DNA from: CAYTYZ01 sp964442385
GTDB taxonomy: Bacteria > Patescibacteriota > Microgenomatia > UBA12405
NCBI GenBank assembly: GCA_964442385.1
Contig: CAYTYZ010000005.1
Span: 1-62,038, forward strand
Direction of reading: 5' to 3'
Length of the DNA: 62,038 bases
Each line of letters starts with the position of its first letter. Positions within the stretch are counted from its first letter, which is position 1. Position numbers and translations under genes: made by a program. The notes under the pieces are model-generated. The model was not told where the DNA came from, did no database searches, and worked only from the letters and a program-made list of their open reading frames with translations. Below, piece after piece: positions 60,695 through 62,038 of this stretch.

Positions 60695-61789
60695 CTATTT
60701 ATACAACACCTTTCTGCTCTCGTTTACTAGTCCCAAAGATATCTTTCTCTTGGGTACATCAATAGACTCGATATATACTTGGATTTTTTCGCCTTCTTTT
60801 AGTTCTACTCCACCAACCAATTTAGACACGTGGACTAGCCCTTCTACAGCAGTTTCCAATCTTACAATGGCCCCATAAGTTGCATTTCTAATAACTACAC
60901 CCTCACATTCTTTATCTTTAGGATATTTTTCTTCAATACTGTCCCAGGGGTCCCCCTTTAGTCTCTTTACAGAAAATTGCAATCTACCTTCATCTTTATT
61001 TATTAACTTAACTTGAATTTTATCTTTTGATTTAAACAAGGTGTTCACATTGTCCACTTTTTCCCAAGAAATTTCCGAAATATGGACCAATCCTTCAAGT
61101 TCAAAAGATCGGCCATCAATTTCAGGGTGAATTTTCACAAACACTCCAAAAGGTTCCACACGCATCACTTCAGCGTCCATTATTGTGCCCACTTCAATCT
61201 TGTCAATTGCATTAAATTCCTCACCTACTTTTTCAGGTTCCGATACTAATCTTTCTGAAAAAACCAATCTATTCTTAGCCTGGTCTACTTCTAGAACCTT
61301 AGTCTTAATTTTCTTACCCAGCATTTGCTCTGCCTCACCGTTGTACTTGCTCCCAATTTGCGATCCAGGAATAAATCCAAAGAAACCAAATGGTGCCACT
61401 ACTACCACTCCACCTCTATTTAATTCTTTTCCAAACACGGTAATTTCCCCCATAGCTTTCATCTTTTCCTCAAAATATTGCCAACCAAATCCTGTTGCAG
61501 CTCCACGAATCGATACCGTAATTTGTCCCTTATTATCCTCGGGTTGTTTAACCTGGACTTCAATTTCATCCCCAACTTTCAGGTCTTCTACAAAATCCTT
61601 AATGTATTCAAATTCTTTTCCACTAACCACAGCATCACTTTTCCCGCCAATATCAATAAACAAGGCCTTACTTTTAATAGAAGTAATCTTTCCCTTGACT
61701 GTCTGACCGGCAACTAACCCAACTGCTTTAACTTCCCCAGCAGAAAAAAGATCTGCCATGCTCATCGCTGCTTGATTATTTTTTACCAT
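60695..61789 (-). CDS. rpsA: 30S ribosomal protein S1
   Basis: A 364-residue protein with four S1 RNA-binding domains. Domain 1 begins GQTVKGKITSIKSKALFIDI, domain 2 is MGEITVFGKELNRGG with VVVAPFGFFGFIPGSQIGS, domain 3 is VGTIMDAEVMRVEPFGVFVK with LEGLVHISEISWEKVD, and domain 4 is CEGVVIRNATYGAIVRLETA with VEGLVHVSKL. It helps mRNA binding by the ribosome, which matters in a genome with few Shine-Dalgarno sites. S1 with four domains is shorter than the six-domain E. coli form. It lies just downstream of the rRNA operon. Confidence 0.93.
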   Translation of the reverse strand: MVKNNQAAMSMADLFSAGEVKAVGLVAGQTVKGKITSIKSKALFIDIGGKSDAVVSGKEFEYIKDFVEDLKVGDEIEVQVKQPEDNKGQITVSIRGAATGFGWQYFEEKMKAMGEITVFGKELNRGGVVVVAPFGFFGFIPGSQIGSKYNGEAEQMLGKKIKTKVLEVDQAKNRLVFSERLVSEPEKVGEEFNAIDKIEVGTIMDAEVMRVEPFGVFVKIHPEIDGRSFELEGLVHISEISWEKVDNVNTLFKSKDKIQVKLINKDEGRLQFSVKRLKGDPWDSIEEKYPKDKECEGVVIRNATYGAIVRLETAVEGLVHVSKLVGGVELKEGEKIQVYIESIDVPKRKISLGLVNESRKVLYK

Positions 61790-61801
61790 TTTATATTTTC
61801 A

Positions 61802-61831
61802 AAAAAGCCAATAAATAAAAAGCGGCTTTTT
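61802..61831 (-). terminator. Terminator after the rRNA operon
   Basis: Stem AAAAAGCC / GGCTTTTT with a 14-base loop and a T-run on the minus strand (GGCTTTTTTG). It lies between the 5S gene and rpsA and fits an intrinsic terminator for the rRNA transcript. Confidence 0.7.
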
Positions 61832-61929
61832 AATATTAAAAATGCGCTGAAATGATTTTTTGAAAAATTCGCCGAAGGTCTTTTTCAGAAAAATTATTAC
61901 TGCAAGCATTTTATCGAAATCTATGCTTT

Positions 61930-62038
61930 GTTCTGGCCACGACCTATCTTCGGCAGACCCTCGCGGATCAACTATTGTCAGCGCTAGCGCGTTTCACGAC
62001 TCTGTTCGAAATGGGAAGAGGTGGTTCCACACTGCTCT
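61930..62038 (-). rRNA. rrf: 5S ribosomal RNA, 5' end cut by window edge
   Basis: The minus strand reads CCTCTTCCCATTTCGAACAG ... GCGCTAGCGCTGACAATAGT ... GCCGAAGATAGGTCGTGGCC. This matches the 5S core (TTCCCAT-CGAAC loop, the GCGC helix, the GATGGTAGT-like segment and the final GGTCGTGGCC stem strand). About 109 of about 120 bases are present. The 3' end is placed at about 61930. 23S rRNA presumably lies just beyond the window. Confidence 0.9.

Overview
The window looks like a piece of a Patescibacteria (Candidate Phyla Radiation) genome, most likely from the Microgenomates side. This is an inference from content, not from a search. The support is: a low-to-moderate GC composition; many lineage-restricted genes without recognisable family; very large surface proteins; short ComEC and ComEA proteins; a stand-alone four-helix-bundle (S23-like) gene; few Shine-Dalgarno sites; and a standard code. 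TGA is used as a stop, for example at the end of comEA, which argues against Gracilibacteria and Absconditabacteria. Three N runs (20605-20704, 29741-29840, 44213-44222) show that this is a draft scaffold.

Left part (1-15 kb): a truncated collagen-like fibre gene, divergent comEC/comEA DNA-uptake genes, a fatty-acid desaturase, then a rightward surface operon (4.3-11.4 kb). That operon has three secreted proteins sharing a C-terminal beta domain, two membrane-anchored DUF916-like proteins and two Ig-like proteins, and it resembles the WxL surface complex of Firmicutes. A 494-residue orphan gene then sits between perfect 22-base direct repeats, followed by a leftward FkbM methyltransferase and superoxide dismutase pair and another Ig-like protein.

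Central part (15-34 kb): a stack of giant surface genes. A protein with tandem recombinase-type core-binding domains runs, through an apparent frameshift, into a fibre of about 3000 residues. A REP-associated tyrosine transposase (RAYT), whose own coding region is interrupted by REP palindromes, comes next. Two paralogous DUF2341 plus LamG proteins of about 1300 residues follow. The stack ends at a four-helix-bundle gene flanked on both sides by inverted AT-rich repeat arrays.

Right-centre (34-45 kb): an HD hydrolase, a TPR protein carrying a REP insertion, a cysteine-rich dockerin protein, a PRTase-like protein, an M23/LysM peptidase, a small membrane protein with a clear promoter and terminator, rho, a metallo-beta-lactamase-fold protein with a dockerin tail, and a Wzy/TPR membrane protein.

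Right part (45-62 kb): a decayed pseudogene, several orphan genes with AT-rich leaders, and a GC-richer three-gene operon. That operon is preceded by a structured leader of about 490 nt and two consensus promoters facing away from a TrmB-type regulator. Then come radA, a PP2C-type phosphatase, a beta-helix surface protein and rpsA, and the window ends inside a 5S rRNA gene.

The dominant theme is elaboration of the cell surface (fibres, lectin-like domains, Ig-like domains, dockerins), mixed with small mobile or repeat-driven elements that appear to have inserted into and between those genes. The most promising candidates for undescribed systems are the S23-like cassette with inverted arrays, the orphan gene between 22-base repeats, the self-interrupted RAYT inside the surface operon, the WxL-like complex, and the TrmB-linked structured leader.
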